From: Bacteroidota bacterium
Lineage (GTDB): Bacteria > Bacteroidota > Bacteroidia > Chitinophagales > Chitinophagaceae
NCBI GenBank assembly: GCA_023428755.1
Contig: JAEYWX010000006.1
Span: forward strand, 229,351-293,350
Reading direction: 5' to 3'
Length of the DNA stretch: 64,000 nt
The position numbers and the translations under genes are program-made. A model generated the notes under the pieces. That model was not told where the DNA came from. It ran no database searches and worked only from the letters and a program-made list of their open reading frames with translations. Positions 25,761 to 34,630 of the stretch are shown here, in pieces; position 1 is the first letter of the stretch, and every line of letters begins with the position of its first letter.

Positions 25761-27065
25761 TTATAACGTTTTTAATTCCTGTATGATTTCAGTGGTAACC
25801 AGCGGGCCTAATTCAAAACTGCTTTCCAATGCTTCGGTTAAGTATTGTTTGGCAGTTGTTTTATCGCCACTTTGTTTTAACAGGATTCCGATATGATAAA
25901 GGGCATCCGGTTCAAATGTTTTATTGATAATGCGGCTTTGTGCAATACGTGTGGCTTCGTTCAGTTGTCCGTTTTTATATAAAGCCCATGCATACAGTTC
26001 GTATGATTGTGGAGTAGGGCGGTTATTGATTTCTGTTTGTGCAATTTTCATGGCTCCTTTTGGATCATTCAGTTCATCACTCAAAATACCGAATAGGTAT
26101 TTGTTGTACATATCACCATAAGCCGGGTTGCTTACTTTATCAAGAAAGGAAGCAAGCTGTTTATTTTTAGCCTCATTGTTTTCTTCAAAGGCAGCAATTT
26201 CACTCAAGAGCAAATCGTAGTCAGGTACAGGATGTTTTTCCTGCAACCACATCAATATTTTTTTAGCAAGCGTTGTATTTTGATCGTGGGAATAAGCGAT
26301 CCAGGCAATGCCTTTCCATGCATGAAAATAATCAGGGTTGTTGGTTACAACTTCGATGTACAGTTGATACGCTTCTTCAATTCGGTTATTGTGGCCATAC
26401 ATATCGGCCAGGTTTGTTTTTACCCAAAGCAGTAGGGATTCATTTCTTGAATCACGAATATCAGCATATGCTTTTTCCATAAAGCTGATACTTGCTTCAC
26501 TGTTTCCTTTCTGATCTTCCAGTTTGGCAGCACGGATAAAGTAGTCGAAATTATTTTTTGAACGCAGACTGTTGAGGATTGCCTCCGCCTGTTTTTGTTG
26601 GCCTAATTCCAGTTTTACATCAAACTGCTGGAGTTTTGTGAAATACAAATCATCGCCCATTACTGCCGCTGAATCGAGATAACGATCGGCTTGTAAAAAT
26701 TCATGTTGTGTTACACAATTGGCAGCGAGGGAGCGGTAAACACCGGAGCCGAAGTTTCGTTGCAATTGATTGGCGGTGATATATAAACTGTCACTCAGGT
26801 GCAGATCATTGATATTGCCGCTGTACTGGAATCTTCTGCTGTACAGCGATGCCAGTTTTAGTTGCGAAGTGATGTCATCATTTCCTTTTTGTTCCAACCG
26901 GTTTGTCCAGAACTGCATATCGTCCTGAAGAATTTCTACAGCGGCACTTGTAGTTTTCTGTTGCAACAGTTTGTTGATTTCCTCCTCCTGTACAATTGAA
27001 TTGTTGTTTGATGAACAGGCAAACAGGAAGCTGATACAGCAGGCGATGATACATGACTTGTACAT
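25761..27065 (-). CDS. TPR-repeat lipoprotein
   Basis: A 434-residue protein. Start at 27065 gives the lipoprotein signal MYKSCIIACCISFLFACSSNN with lipobox LFAC; the frame is open further upstream without a signal. The rest is helical TPR sequence, for example DSLYITANQLQRNFGSGVYR and AYQLYIEVVTNNPDYFHAWK. Its place directly before the TonB receptor suggests it forms an outer-membrane assembly with it. A terminator separates it from the DUF4331 genes, though all point the same way. Confidence 0.8.
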   Translation of the reverse strand: MYKSCIIACCISFLFACSSNNNSIVQEEEINKLLQQKTTSAAVEILQDDMQFWTNRLEQKGNDDITSQLKLASLYSRRFQYSGNINDLHLSDSLYITANQLQRNFGSGVYRSLAANCVTQHEFLQADRYLDSAAVMGDDLYFTKLQQFDVKLELGQQKQAEAILNSLRSKNNFDYFIRAAKLEDQKGNSEASISFMEKAYADIRDSRNESLLLWVKTNLADMYGHNNRIEEAYQLYIEVVTNNPDYFHAWKGIAWIAYSHDQNTTLAKKILMWLQEKHPVPDYDLLLSEIAAFEENNEAKNKQLASFLDKVSNPAYGDMYNKYLFGILSDELNDPKGAMKIAQTEINNRPTPQSYELYAWALYKNGQLNEATRIAQSRIINKTFEPDALYHIGILLKQSGDKTTAKQYLTEALESSFELGPLVTTEIIQELKTL

Positions 27066-27103
27066 AAAATTCAGTTTGTAGTTGATTGGTTTGGTTTGAA
27101 AAA

Positions 27104-27125
27104 GCGAAGGTTGTAACACCTTCGC
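27104..27125 (-). terminator. Hairpin after the second DUF4331 gene
   Basis: GCGAAGGT (27104-27111) pairs with ACCTTCGC (27118-27125) around a 6-base loop; on the minus strand it is followed by TTTTTC. It lies 30 bases after the DUF4331 C-half stop and could reduce transcription into the TPR/TonB genes. Confidence 0.75.
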
Positions 27126-27154
27126 CTTTATGTTTCTCTTGGTCACAGGTGTTT

Positions 27155-27682
27155 TTAATGCGGTGTAGCGAGGTATGGGAACGAAGTAAGGAATGCTTTA
27201 TCATTCTCATCAACATTATCGCTTGTAAGGCCTGGATTTGCACTGCCGTCGGGGCCACCAAACAACAGTAAAAGTTCCACATCAATTACATCATCCGCCA
27301 ATGCACGGCCGGTTAAGATATTTGTGCCATCAAAAAATGTAGTGGCAGGTGCAGTGGTTGATACATTCAACACATCTGTTACCAGCAATCCGATCAACTG
27401 ATCAACATTTTGTCCCAGTGCATTGGTTGTGTAACCGGGGTTGAGTGCCAAAAAATTTGTTTTGAATTTGTTGAAGAACGCTGCGTTCATAGCAGAAGGA
27501 ATAGTAGTGTTGTAAGCATCCTTATCTGCACTTGCGTTAAATACTGTATTGATCGCCGGGCGTGCCATTTGATCCTGCATTTCATATACCTGTTGTGTGG
27601 CAGGAGTATTTTCGCCTTTCTTACAAGCTGCAAAAAACATTGCACCTGCAAGTACTGTAACTAAACTTATTTTGAGTTTCAT
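27155..27682 (-). CDS. DUF4331 C-terminal half, lipoprotein
   Basis: A 175-residue lipoprotein with signal MKLKISLVTVLAGAMFFAACKK (lipobox FAAC). The mature part contains QMARPAINTVFN, the conserved block that in full-length DUF4331 proteins follows the N-terminal half (GxPxxNEV type), and ends in a region of acidic residues. The missing N-half is encoded by the gene just upstream, with 28 bases between them. The function of DUF4331 is unknown; it occurs in secreted proteins next to TonB receptors and TPR proteins. Start at 27682 is set by the signal peptide. Confidence 0.75.
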   Translation of the reverse strand: MKLKISLVTVLAGAMFFAACKKGENTPATQQVYEMQDQMARPAINTVFNASADKDAYNTTIPSAMNAAFFNKFKTNFLALNPGYTTNALGQNVDQLIGLLVTDVLNVSTTAPATTFFDGTNILTGRALADDVIDVELLLLFGGPDGSANPGLTSDNVDENDKAFLTSFPYLATPH

Positions 27683-27710
27683 CTTATTTTGTTTTTTGAT
27701 TAGGAAAAGA

Positions 27711-28376
27711 TTAATTGATCGCCTTTTTTGATTCAGCCCACACATTCAATGCGCCACTGCTGCCTGCACCTAATCTTGATTTCGGAACTTCAATTACAAT
27801 GCTCATTACATTAGTGCCTTTGAATGTGTCATCGCCAATTGCATTAAAACCAGAGGCAGTACCACCAATCACTTTTTGATATTGTGTTAAATCAAAAAAG
27901 AATGGATCATCACGTGGACCGGCAAATACTTTGATGCCGTTTTCTTCACCAATCTTTGCAGCTTGTCCGTAAGGAGTTATATCAGTTTGTACACTAAATG
28001 CATTGGGAGAAATAGTGCTTCTTGTTCCGGTGGCAGCAGGTTTGTACGGGCCGTACACTCTCATTTTGTTGTTCATGACAATGGCTTGTAAAACGAGATC
28101 TTCTACATTATCGCCATTGTTGTCGATATTAAATTCAATGAGTGTTTTCTCATCAAATTTTGCAGCGCCTGTGGCAGCGGGTGATAAAAGTCCCTGTGTA
28201 TTTGCCACAAATACCAGGTTGCTTGTGTTTTGGCCATTGAAAACATACACATCAGTGATGTCGGTACTTTGGTTTGAAACAGCAGGTGCGTCAAGATGAT
28301 CGGCGGCGTAAATGATGCCTCCGGTTACCGCTACTGCTGCAGCAAGTACAGTCAGTAAAACTTTTCTCTTTTTCAT
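27711..28376 (-). CDS. DUF4331 N-terminal half, secreted
   Basis: A 221-residue secreted protein: signal anchor MKKRKVLLTVLAAAVAVTGG, then ADHLDAPAVSNQSTDITDVYVF, the hallmark DUF4331 opening, followed by FNIDNNGDNVEDL, FAGPRDDPFFFDL and NVMSIVIEVPKSRL, all in family order. It stops after the NVWAESKK strand, where the family normally continues into the part encoded by the next gene. It is the first gene of the DUF4331 unit. Start at 28376 is chosen for the signal peptide. The 247 bases upstream (28377-28623) hold the fasciclin terminator and otherwise no recognised site. Confidence 0.8.
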   Translation of the reverse strand: MKKRKVLLTVLAAAVAVTGGIIYAADHLDAPAVSNQSTDITDVYVFNGQNTSNLVFVANTQGLLSPAATGAAKFDEKTLIEFNIDNNGDNVEDLVLQAIVMNNKMRVYGPYKPAATGTRSTISPNAFSVQTDITPYGQAAKIGEENGIKVFAGPRDDPFFFDLTQYQKVIGGTASGFNAIGDDTFKGTNVMSIVIEVPKSRLGAGSSGALNVWAESKKAIN

Positions 28377-28569
28377 TGTTTGATTTTTTAATTTGAAAAT
28401 TTGGTTTGATCGATGATGCATTTTAACAGTTCTCTTTTATTGAATTATTGTACGGATATGATACACATACGTTGAATGAACAGCGGTTGGATTTTGAACA
28501 GTTAAAAAAATGATCTTTTTTTTGATGAACATGCTTCAGCGATATTGTGGCATTATCTGAAACAAAAAG

Positions 28570-28597
28570 AAAGCGGCTGGTGGAAACCAGCCGCTTT
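28570..28597 (-). terminator. Terminator of the fasciclin gene
   Basis: AAAGCGGCTGG (28570-28580) and CCAGCCGCTTT (28587-28597) form an 11-bp stem with a TGGAAA loop. On the minus strand a T-rich tail follows, 27 bases past the stop. Confidence 0.85.
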
Positions 28598-28623
28598 ATA
28601 AAACCAAAACCAGGACTACATCA

Positions 28624-29202
28624 TTAGCCTTTCGGCAACACAACAGCGTCAATTACATGAATTACACCATTGCTCTGATATACATCTTTAATTGTTACAG
28701 ATGCCATTCCACCTTTCTCATCTTTGATCCAGAGTGTTTTGTCTTTCATCCATAACCATAATTTTCCACCTTGTACGGTTGTTAATTCTGCTTTACCATT
28801 GCCTTCTTTAATCAGGCGTGCAATTTCTTTTGCATCCAAACGGCCTGCCACTACATGATAGGTGAGCACGGCTGTAAGTGTTGCTTTGTTTTCCGGCTTT
28901 ACTAATGTTTCAACAGTACCTGCAGGTAATTTTTCAAACGCAGCATTGGTAGGAGCGAATACGGTAAACGGGCCAGCACTCATCAGTGTTTCAACAAGAC
29001 CAGCTGCTTTTACAGCCGCAACCAGTGTGGTGTGATCTTTTGAATTCACTGCATTTTCTACAATGTTCTTCGAAGGGTACATGGGTGCACCACCTACTTC
29101 AACTGTTTTTTCTTTCATTTTCATAGAAGAAGTCTGTGCAGTTGCGGCGGCTGTAATAAACATAGTAAGTACAGCAGCGGAAAAAAGTTTTACGCTTTTC
29201 AT
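28624..29202 (-). CDS. Fasciclin (FAS1) domain secreted protein
   Basis: A 192-residue protein with signal peptide ending at ATAQ (residue about 23) and one FAS1 domain at 45-190. The domain boxes are clear: H1-like GPFTVFAPTNAAFEKLPAGT, the YH pair in LTYHVVAGR and the end NGVIHVIDAVVLP. FAS1 domains mediate adhesion or interactions in the cell envelope. It is monocistronic with its own terminator and sits upstream of the DUF4331 unit in the same direction. No cofactor or partner can be named. Confidence 0.9.
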   Translation of the reverse strand: MKSVKLFSAAVLTMFITAAATAQTSSMKMKEKTVEVGGAPMYPSKNIVENAVNSKDHTTLVAAVKAAGLVETLMSAGPFTVFAPTNAAFEKLPAGTVETLVKPENKATLTAVLTYHVVAGRLDAKEIARLIKEGNGKAELTTVQGGKLWLWMKDKTLWIKDEKGGMASVTIKDVYQSNGVIHVIDAVVLPKG

Positions 29203-29326
29203 TTTGTTGTGTTTTTTAGTTTGATATGAAATAGTTTACTTCAACAGGTAACTGTTGGTTCCCTTCTTTTGCATGAGGTATAAGAGATACGGAAGGAGAG
29301 TTGGGGTTGGATTTAAGGAGGGGAAA

Positions 29327-30133
29327 TTATTTTAGTTTCGGCTGGTCGTTCGGCATGGCAACGAGAAAAGAGCCGTCTTTCTGTAAGCGAATGAAGATTT
29401 TTGTAAATGACCGTACCCCTCTGCCGCCCTGCATATTGGGTATCCATTCGCAGGCTGTTCGTAATTCATCAATTAGAAACTGAGCAAGAGATGAGTAGTT
29501 TCCATGCGTTAATTCAATTCGTAGCAGACAGCCCTCTTTTCGGTCAACGATTATAAAAAACATGAAAGTTGAATCTGTAGAAATCTGCTTTTTATTTAAA
29601 TAGTTATTTTGATACGATAGCTGTATTTTATTTTGGAGTGATTTCATTCCATTTTTATATCCCCAAGGCACTTCGATTTTAGTAAACACAATTTCAGTTG
29701 TATCGTTCTGTATTTCAACTGGACAGCGGTATTCAACTTTAAATCGAACAGAATCCGGACCAATATCACCTCTTACATAAGAGAATTCACTGCATTTGCT
29801 TTTTGATATATAGGCAAGCTCTTTTTCCGGTAGAGGCAGTGTTCCGAATTTTTTATGAAAGAAATAGTTGTCGCCAACAAAATCCAGATTATACGATTCA
29901 TAATCGTTGGGCTGTGAAAAGTTATAAGAGGTATCCTGCCAGATTCCTTTTTTATAAACTTGTAAATAATTTGTTCCATAGGAAGAATGTGAGAAGATGA
30001 TTTTTTCTATCGTTGGATTTTGTTTAAAAAACTGTTTAGACGAAGTATTTGCAAAGCAGGTATCAATTGTAAGCAGCTGCGCCTTGCAAAAGAGTGCACT
30101 TGTAAGAAAAATAGCAGCAAGAAAACTTCTCAT
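29327..30133 (-). CDS. Secreted protein of unknown function
   Basis: A 268-residue protein with signal peptide MRSFLAAIFLTSALFCKAQ. The start at 30133 is chosen for this signal. The mature part is rich in aromatic and lysine residues with no recognised domain (for example KYRCPVEIQNDTTEI is only roughly repeated strand-like sequence). Base composition is somewhat AT-rich. It shares a bidirectional terminator region with metH. No function is assigned. Confidence 0.65.
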   Translation of the reverse strand: MRSFLAAIFLTSALFCKAQLLTIDTCFANTSSKQFFKQNPTIEKIIFSHSSYGTNYLQVYKKGIWQDTSYNFSQPNDYESYNLDFVGDNYFFHKKFGTLPLPEKELAYISKSKCSEFSYVRGDIGPDSVRFKVEYRCPVEIQNDTTEIVFTKIEVPWGYKNGMKSLQNKIQLSYQNNYLNKKQISTDSTFMFFIIVDRKEGCLLRIELTHGNYSSLAQFLIDELRTACEWIPNMQGGRGVRSFTKIFIRLQKDGSFLVAMPNDQPKLK

Positions 30134-30164
30134 CGCTATAAAAGTACAGATTTGTGTTGCAAAT

Positions 30165-30194
30165 AAAAACGCCCCGCATTTGCGGGGCGTTTTT
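30165..30194. terminator. Strong hairpin terminator downstream of metH
   Basis: AAAAACGCCCCGCA (30165-30178) pairs perfectly with TGCGGGGCGTTTTT (30181-30194). On the minus strand it lies 17 bases after the metH stop and ends that transcript. Confidence 0.92.
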
Positions 30195-30210
30195 ATTTTA
30201 TTTAGACAGC

Positions 30211-32937
30211 TCATTCCAAAATCGGTCGTAACCATCTTGTTGCTTCTTCTAAACTCATCCCTTTTCGTTTCGTATAATCTTCCAACTGATCGTTACTGAT
30301 TTTGCCTACGCCGAAATATTTACTTTCAGGATGTGCAAAGTACCAACCGCAAACAGATGAGGCAGGATACATCGCCAATGATTCGGTTAAATGAATACCG
30401 GTTGCTTCTTCGCCACCGAGCAATGCAAACAGTTTATATTTTTCTGTATGATCGGGACAGGCAGGATAACCCGGTGCCGGACGAATACCCATGTATTGTT
30501 CTTTGATGAGATCTTCGTTACTCAGCGTTTCGTCTTTAGCATAACCCCAGAACTCTTTGCGTGTACGTTCGTGCAAACATTCGGCAAAGGCTTCAGCTAA
30601 ACGATCGGCTAATGCCTGCAATGTGATCTTGTTGTAATCATCATGTGCTGCTTCAAAACGTTTGATGTGTTCTTCGATACCTTGAATGGTTACGGAGAAA
30701 GCACCAATAAAGTCGTGAGTGGTGAGTGGTGAGTCGTGAGTGCCAGCAGGCTTGATAAAATCAGCTAATGAAATGTTTGGCTGCCCTTCTGCTTTCTTAA
30801 TCTGCTGACGAAGGAATTCCAAACGTACTTCGTTATTCGTACTTCGTACTTGTACTGTGTCTTTTCCATCACTGTTCGCCGGCCAGAAACCAATGCTGCC
30901 TTTTGCTGTTAACCATTTTTCTGTAATGATTTTATCGAGCAACGCATTTGCATCGTTGTACAGTTTGGTTGCTTCAGCACCTACCACTTTATCGGTAAGT
31001 ATATCGGGAAAGTTGCCATGCAGTTCCCATGCAATAAAGAATGGTTTCCAGTCGATATACTTGCGGAGTTCAGCTAAATCGTAATCAGCAAACACTTTTG
31101 TTCCGGTGAATGCAGGTACAACAGGTTGGTAGTTGCTCCAGTCGATCTTTGTTTTATTCGCCTGTGCATCTGCCAGCGAAAGGAATTGCTTCACTACTTT
31201 TTTGTTGTTGAAATCATCACGCAGTTTATCATATTCTGCTTTCAGATTACCAAGGAATTCCGGTTTCTGTTCCTGGTTTAATAAGTTGCCTGCAACAGTT
31301 ACACTGCGACTTGCATCGAGCACATGTATCACACCTTCATCATACTGCGGAGAAATTTTTACAGCTGTATGCATGCGTGATGTGGTGGCACCACCAATCA
31401 GCAATGGTTGTTTCATGCCTCTACGTTTCATTTCGTGTGCCACATGCACCATCTCATCAAGTGATGGCGTGATCAATCCACTCAAACCAATGATGTCTAC
31501 ATTTTCTTTTTGTGCCGTATCCAGAATTTTATCAGTAGGCACCATTACACCCATGTCAATCACTTCGTAACCATTACAACCCAATACTACGCCCACAATA
31601 TTTTTTCCAATATCGTGTACATCGCCTTTTACTGTAGCTAATAAAATTTTTGCAGCACCTGCGCTTTCTTCATTCACCGTTCCTGCTGCCAAATGCGCCT
31701 GCTTACGATCTTCTTTTTCCTGTTCAATGTAAGGTGTAAGTACAGCAACACTCTTCTTCATTACCCTTGCACTCTTTACCACCTGTGGTAAAAACATTTT
31801 ACCTGCGCCAAACAGATCGCCTACTACATCCATACCAGCCATCAGTGGTCCTTCAATCACTTCCAGCGGTGCACTGTATTTCAAACGTGCTTCTTCTGTA
31901 TCGGCTTCAATATAATCGGTAATACCATTTACCAACGAATGTTTTAAACGCTCTTCAACCGAACTGTTACGCCATGCCTCATCCTTTACGGTTTCTTTTC
32001 CTTTTGCTTTCACCGTTTCTGCAAACACAATGAGCTTATCAGTAGCTTCATTGTTATCGTTATTGCGATTAAGAATAACATCTTCGCACAACTCTCTTAA
32101 CTGCGGTTCAATTTCATCGTACACTACTAACTGTCCGGCGTTAACAATACCCATGTCCATGCCTGCTTTAATAGCATGGAAGAGGAATACACTGTGCATG
32201 GCTTCACGCACATGATCGTTACCACGGAACGAAAACGAAAGATTACTTACACCGCCACTGATTTTGGTGAGCGGCATCAGTTGTTTGATTTCTCTGGTAG
32301 CTTCAATAAAATCAACACCATAATTATTATGTTCTTCCATACCCGTTGCCAATGCAAAAATGTTCGGGTCGAAGATGATATCCTGCGGATCGAAGCCAAC
32401 CTGTTCAACTAAAATTTTATAAGCACGATGACAAATCTCTACTTTACGTTGTTTGGTATCGGCCTGTCCTACTTCATCAAAAGCCATTACCACAACAGCT
32501 GCACCATACATGTGGCAGATGCGTGCCTGTTCAATAAACTTATCAACTCCTTCTTTCATAGAGATAGAGTTAACAATACATTTACCCTGAACGCATTTTA
32601 AACCGGCTTCAATAATTTCAAATTTCGATGAGTCGATCATCACCGGAATTTTGGCAATGTCCGGTTCGCTCTGCAACAAATTAATAAACGTCGTCATGGC
32701 CTGTACACCATCGAGCAGTGCATCATCCATGTTTACATCAATGATCTGTGCACCGTTCTCAACCTGCTGACGTGCGATACTTAATGCCTCTTCGTATTTA
32801 TTTTCTTTAATGAGGCGTGCAAATTTCTTTGAGCCGGTAACGTTGGTACGTTCACCTACGTTAATAAAATTTGTTTCAGGGCGAACCACTAAAGGTTCTA
32901 ATCCTGAAAAGCGGCTGTATGGTTTAATGATGGTCAT
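30211..32937 (-). CDS. metH: Methionine synthase, folate/B12/activation modules
   Basis: A 908-residue protein comprising three of the four MetH modules: the methyltetrahydrofolate-binding barrel (about 1-290, FINVGERTNVTGSKKF), the cobalamin cap and Rossmann domain (about 330-570, with KGDVHDIGKNIVG and H441 as cobalt ligand), and the AdoMet activation domain (RPAPGYPACPDHTEKY). The homocysteine module is the separate gene upstream. Start at 32937 follows the purine-rich GAAGAAAAAGAA; an ATG at 32979 lies within the preceding gene. Two repeat-derived insertions sit in the activation domain (30711-30741 and 30824-30856). It transfers methyl groups from folate to homocysteine. Confidence 0.92.
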   Translation of the reverse strand: MTIIKPYSRFSGLEPLVVRPETNFINVGERTNVTGSKKFARLIKENKYEEALSIARQQVENGAQIIDVNMDDALLDGVQAMTTFINLLQSEPDIAKIPVMIDSSKFEIIEAGLKCVQGKCIVNSISMKEGVDKFIEQARICHMYGAAVVVMAFDEVGQADTKQRKVEICHRAYKILVEQVGFDPQDIIFDPNIFALATGMEEHNNYGVDFIEATREIKQLMPLTKISGGVSNLSFSFRGNDHVREAMHSVFLFHAIKAGMDMGIVNAGQLVVYDEIEPQLRELCEDVILNRNNDNNEATDKLIVFAETVKAKGKETVKDEAWRNSSVEERLKHSLVNGITDYIEADTEEARLKYSAPLEVIEGPLMAGMDVVGDLFGAGKMFLPQVVKSARVMKKSVAVLTPYIEQEKEDRKQAHLAAGTVNEESAGAAKILLATVKGDVHDIGKNIVGVVLGCNGYEVIDMGVMVPTDKILDTAQKENVDIIGLSGLITPSLDEMVHVAHEMKRRGMKQPLLIGGATTSRMHTAVKISPQYDEGVIHVLDASRSVTVAGNLLNQEQKPEFLGNLKAEYDKLRDDFNNKKVVKQFLSLADAQANKTKIDWSNYQPVVPAFTGTKVFADYDLAELRKYIDWKPFFIAWELHGNFPDILTDKVVGAEATKLYNDANALLDKIITEKWLTAKGSIGFWPANSDGKDTVQVRSTNNEVRLEFLRQQIKKAEGQPNISLADFIKPAGTHDSPLTTHDFIGAFSVTIQGIEEHIKRFEAAHDDYNKITLQALADRLAEAFAECLHERTRKEFWGYAKDETLSNEDLIKEQYMGIRPAPGYPACPDHTEKYKLFALLGGEEATGIHLTESLAMYPASSVCGWYFAHPESKYFGVGKISNDQLEDYTKRKGMSLEEATRWLRPILE

Positions 32938-32962
32938 TTCTTTTTCTTCGTTGTTCAAATAA

Positions 32963-33979
32963 TTACAATGCTGCTTCAACTACCGGTAATGGTCGTGGTT
33001 GAATCTTCTTCACATGATCGGCAATATGTTTAATATGATCGGGTGTGGTACCGCAACATCCGCCTACAATATTCACCCAGCCTTCCTGCGCCCACTCTTC
33101 TAAGTAATGACCGGTATCAGATGGATTCTCATCATACTCACCCATGGCGTTTGGTAAACCTGCGTTGGGATAAGCCGATACATAGCAGGAAGCAATCTGT
33201 GATAACTCTTCAATGTGCGGACGCATTTCATGTGCACCCAACGCACAATTCAAACCAACGCTCAATGGTTTTGCATGCATCACCGAAATGTAAAACGCTT
33301 CAAGTGTTTGTCCGCTGAGTGTACGACCACTGGCATCAGTAATGGTTCCGCTGATCATGATCGGCAGTTCCGGTTTATTTACATCGTGGAAATATTTCTT
33401 AATAGCGAAGATGGCTCCTTTGGCATTGAGTGTATCGAAAATGGTTTCGATGAGTAATACATCCACACCACCATCAACCAAACCTTTGATCTGTTCGTAA
33501 TACGCAGCAACCACTTCATCGAATGTAACGGCACGGTAACCGGGATTGTTTACATCGGGCGAAAGCGACAATGTTTTGTTTAACGGACCAATTGCACCAG
33601 CAACGAATTTTGAAGTAGTACTCTCAGGATGTTGTGCCTTATATTCTTCAATGGCTTTTCTTGCACACTGTGCCGAAGCAACATTTAATTCGTACGCCAG
33701 CGACTGCATATCGTAATCGGCCTGCGCAATAGTGGTGCTGCTGAATGTATTTGTTTCAATAATATCTGCACCTGCATCTAAATATTGTTTGTGAATGCCG
33801 GTAATAATCTGCGGTTGCGTAATGCTCAATAGATCGTTATTGCCTTTTACATCGCAATGCCAGTCTTTGAAACGTTCGCCACGGTAGTCGGCTTCGGTGA
33901 GTTTGTGTCGCTGAATCATAGTGCCCATTGCACCATCAATGACTAAAATTCTTTTTTCGAGTTCTTTTCTGATGTCCAT
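32963..33979 (-). CDS. Methionine synthase, homocysteine-binding module
   Basis: A 338-residue homocysteine S-methyltransferase domain, equal to the N-terminal module of MetH. The zinc-thiolate ligands are C245 (VGLNCALG) and C308-C309 (GGCCGTTPDH). It opens LEKRILVIDGAMGTMIQ as in full-length MetH. It is followed 25 bases later by the gene for the remaining modules, so the split enzyme should assemble from two chains. The 237-base region upstream (33980-34216) has no match I can see to a B12 box or SAM riboswitch. Confidence 0.92.
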   Translation of the reverse strand: MDIRKELEKRILVIDGAMGTMIQRHKLTEADYRGERFKDWHCDVKGNNDLLSITQPQIITGIHKQYLDAGADIIETNTFSSTTIAQADYDMQSLAYELNVASAQCARKAIEEYKAQHPESTTSKFVAGAIGPLNKTLSLSPDVNNPGYRAVTFDEVVAAYYEQIKGLVDGGVDVLLIETIFDTLNAKGAIFAIKKYFHDVNKPELPIMISGTITDASGRTLSGQTLEAFYISVMHAKPLSVGLNCALGAHEMRPHIEELSQIASCYVSAYPNAGLPNAMGEYDENPSDTGHYLEEWAQEGWVNIVGGCCGTTPDHIKHIADHVKKIQPRPLPVVEAAL

Positions 33980-34216
33980 AGTTCAAGTATTAGCTGGTGG
34001 CTGTTTGCCGTAAGCAAAAGCAGTTAACAGCAGTGAAAAAGCATGCACTTTAAACAGACGGGATTGAACGATAAACGTGTGGGAAAACCTTGTAGAGTTT
34101 TATTGACGTTTATTAGTTCTGTTTGGCCGAACAATAAACAAATCCGCCTGAATGACACGCAAATGTAACTCAAAAACACACACCAACAAAGGGTTTGAAG
34201 CTTTGGCTGCAAGCTG

Positions 34217-34600
34217 CTAGTTTTTTACAAAATGTAATTGATCGTCTTGTGTAGGACTGTCGTTTTTCAGTTTGATGCTGCTGTTTGTTAGTTCCGTTTT
34301 GAGCCAGTTCCCATTGAGGTCACTAACAGCGGGGTTGCTGAAAGTGATATTGATGCGGGAGTCGGTTTGGTTCCAGGTACCGGTAATAGTCGATGAGCTG
34401 CCGTGCGCCATTAAAGTACCACCGCTTAAAAACATGAAATAGTAGTTGGTATAATTGTATGTTTTGTCTGCTTGGTCCCAATAATAACTGATGCGCCAGG
34501 TACCACTCCCCAGGTCTACGTTCGTGCCGCTTGTGGTTTCTTTTTTACAGGAAAGATGTAAAACAAACAGAGTTATAAAAATGGAAGCACGAAGAAGCAT
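34217..34600 (-). CDS. Small lipoprotein of unknown function
   Basis: A 127-residue lipoprotein: MLLRASIFITLFVLHLSCKKE with lipobox HLSC. The mature chain is rich in Thr, Ser and aromatic residues in alternating strands (GTWRISYYWDQADKTYNY, GTWNQTDSRINITF), as in lipocalin-like beta-barrel lipoproteins of Bacteroidota. It lies 30 bases after recR on the same strand. The family is only suggested by strand pattern. Confidence 0.65.
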   Translation of the reverse strand: MLLRASIFITLFVLHLSCKKETTSGTNVDLGSGTWRISYYWDQADKTYNYTNYYFMFLSGGTLMAHGSSSTITGTWNQTDSRINITFSNPAVSDLNGNWLKTELTNSSIKLKNDSPTQDDQLHFVKN

Positions 34601-34630
34601 GGTGGTTGATTCGGTTATAAAATTGCGTTT

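Noticed and set aside
33980..34216. B12 or SAM riboswitch upstream of the split metH
   Set aside because: No B12 box or conserved SAM aptamer core could be found on the minus strand by eye; a covariance model search would be decisive.
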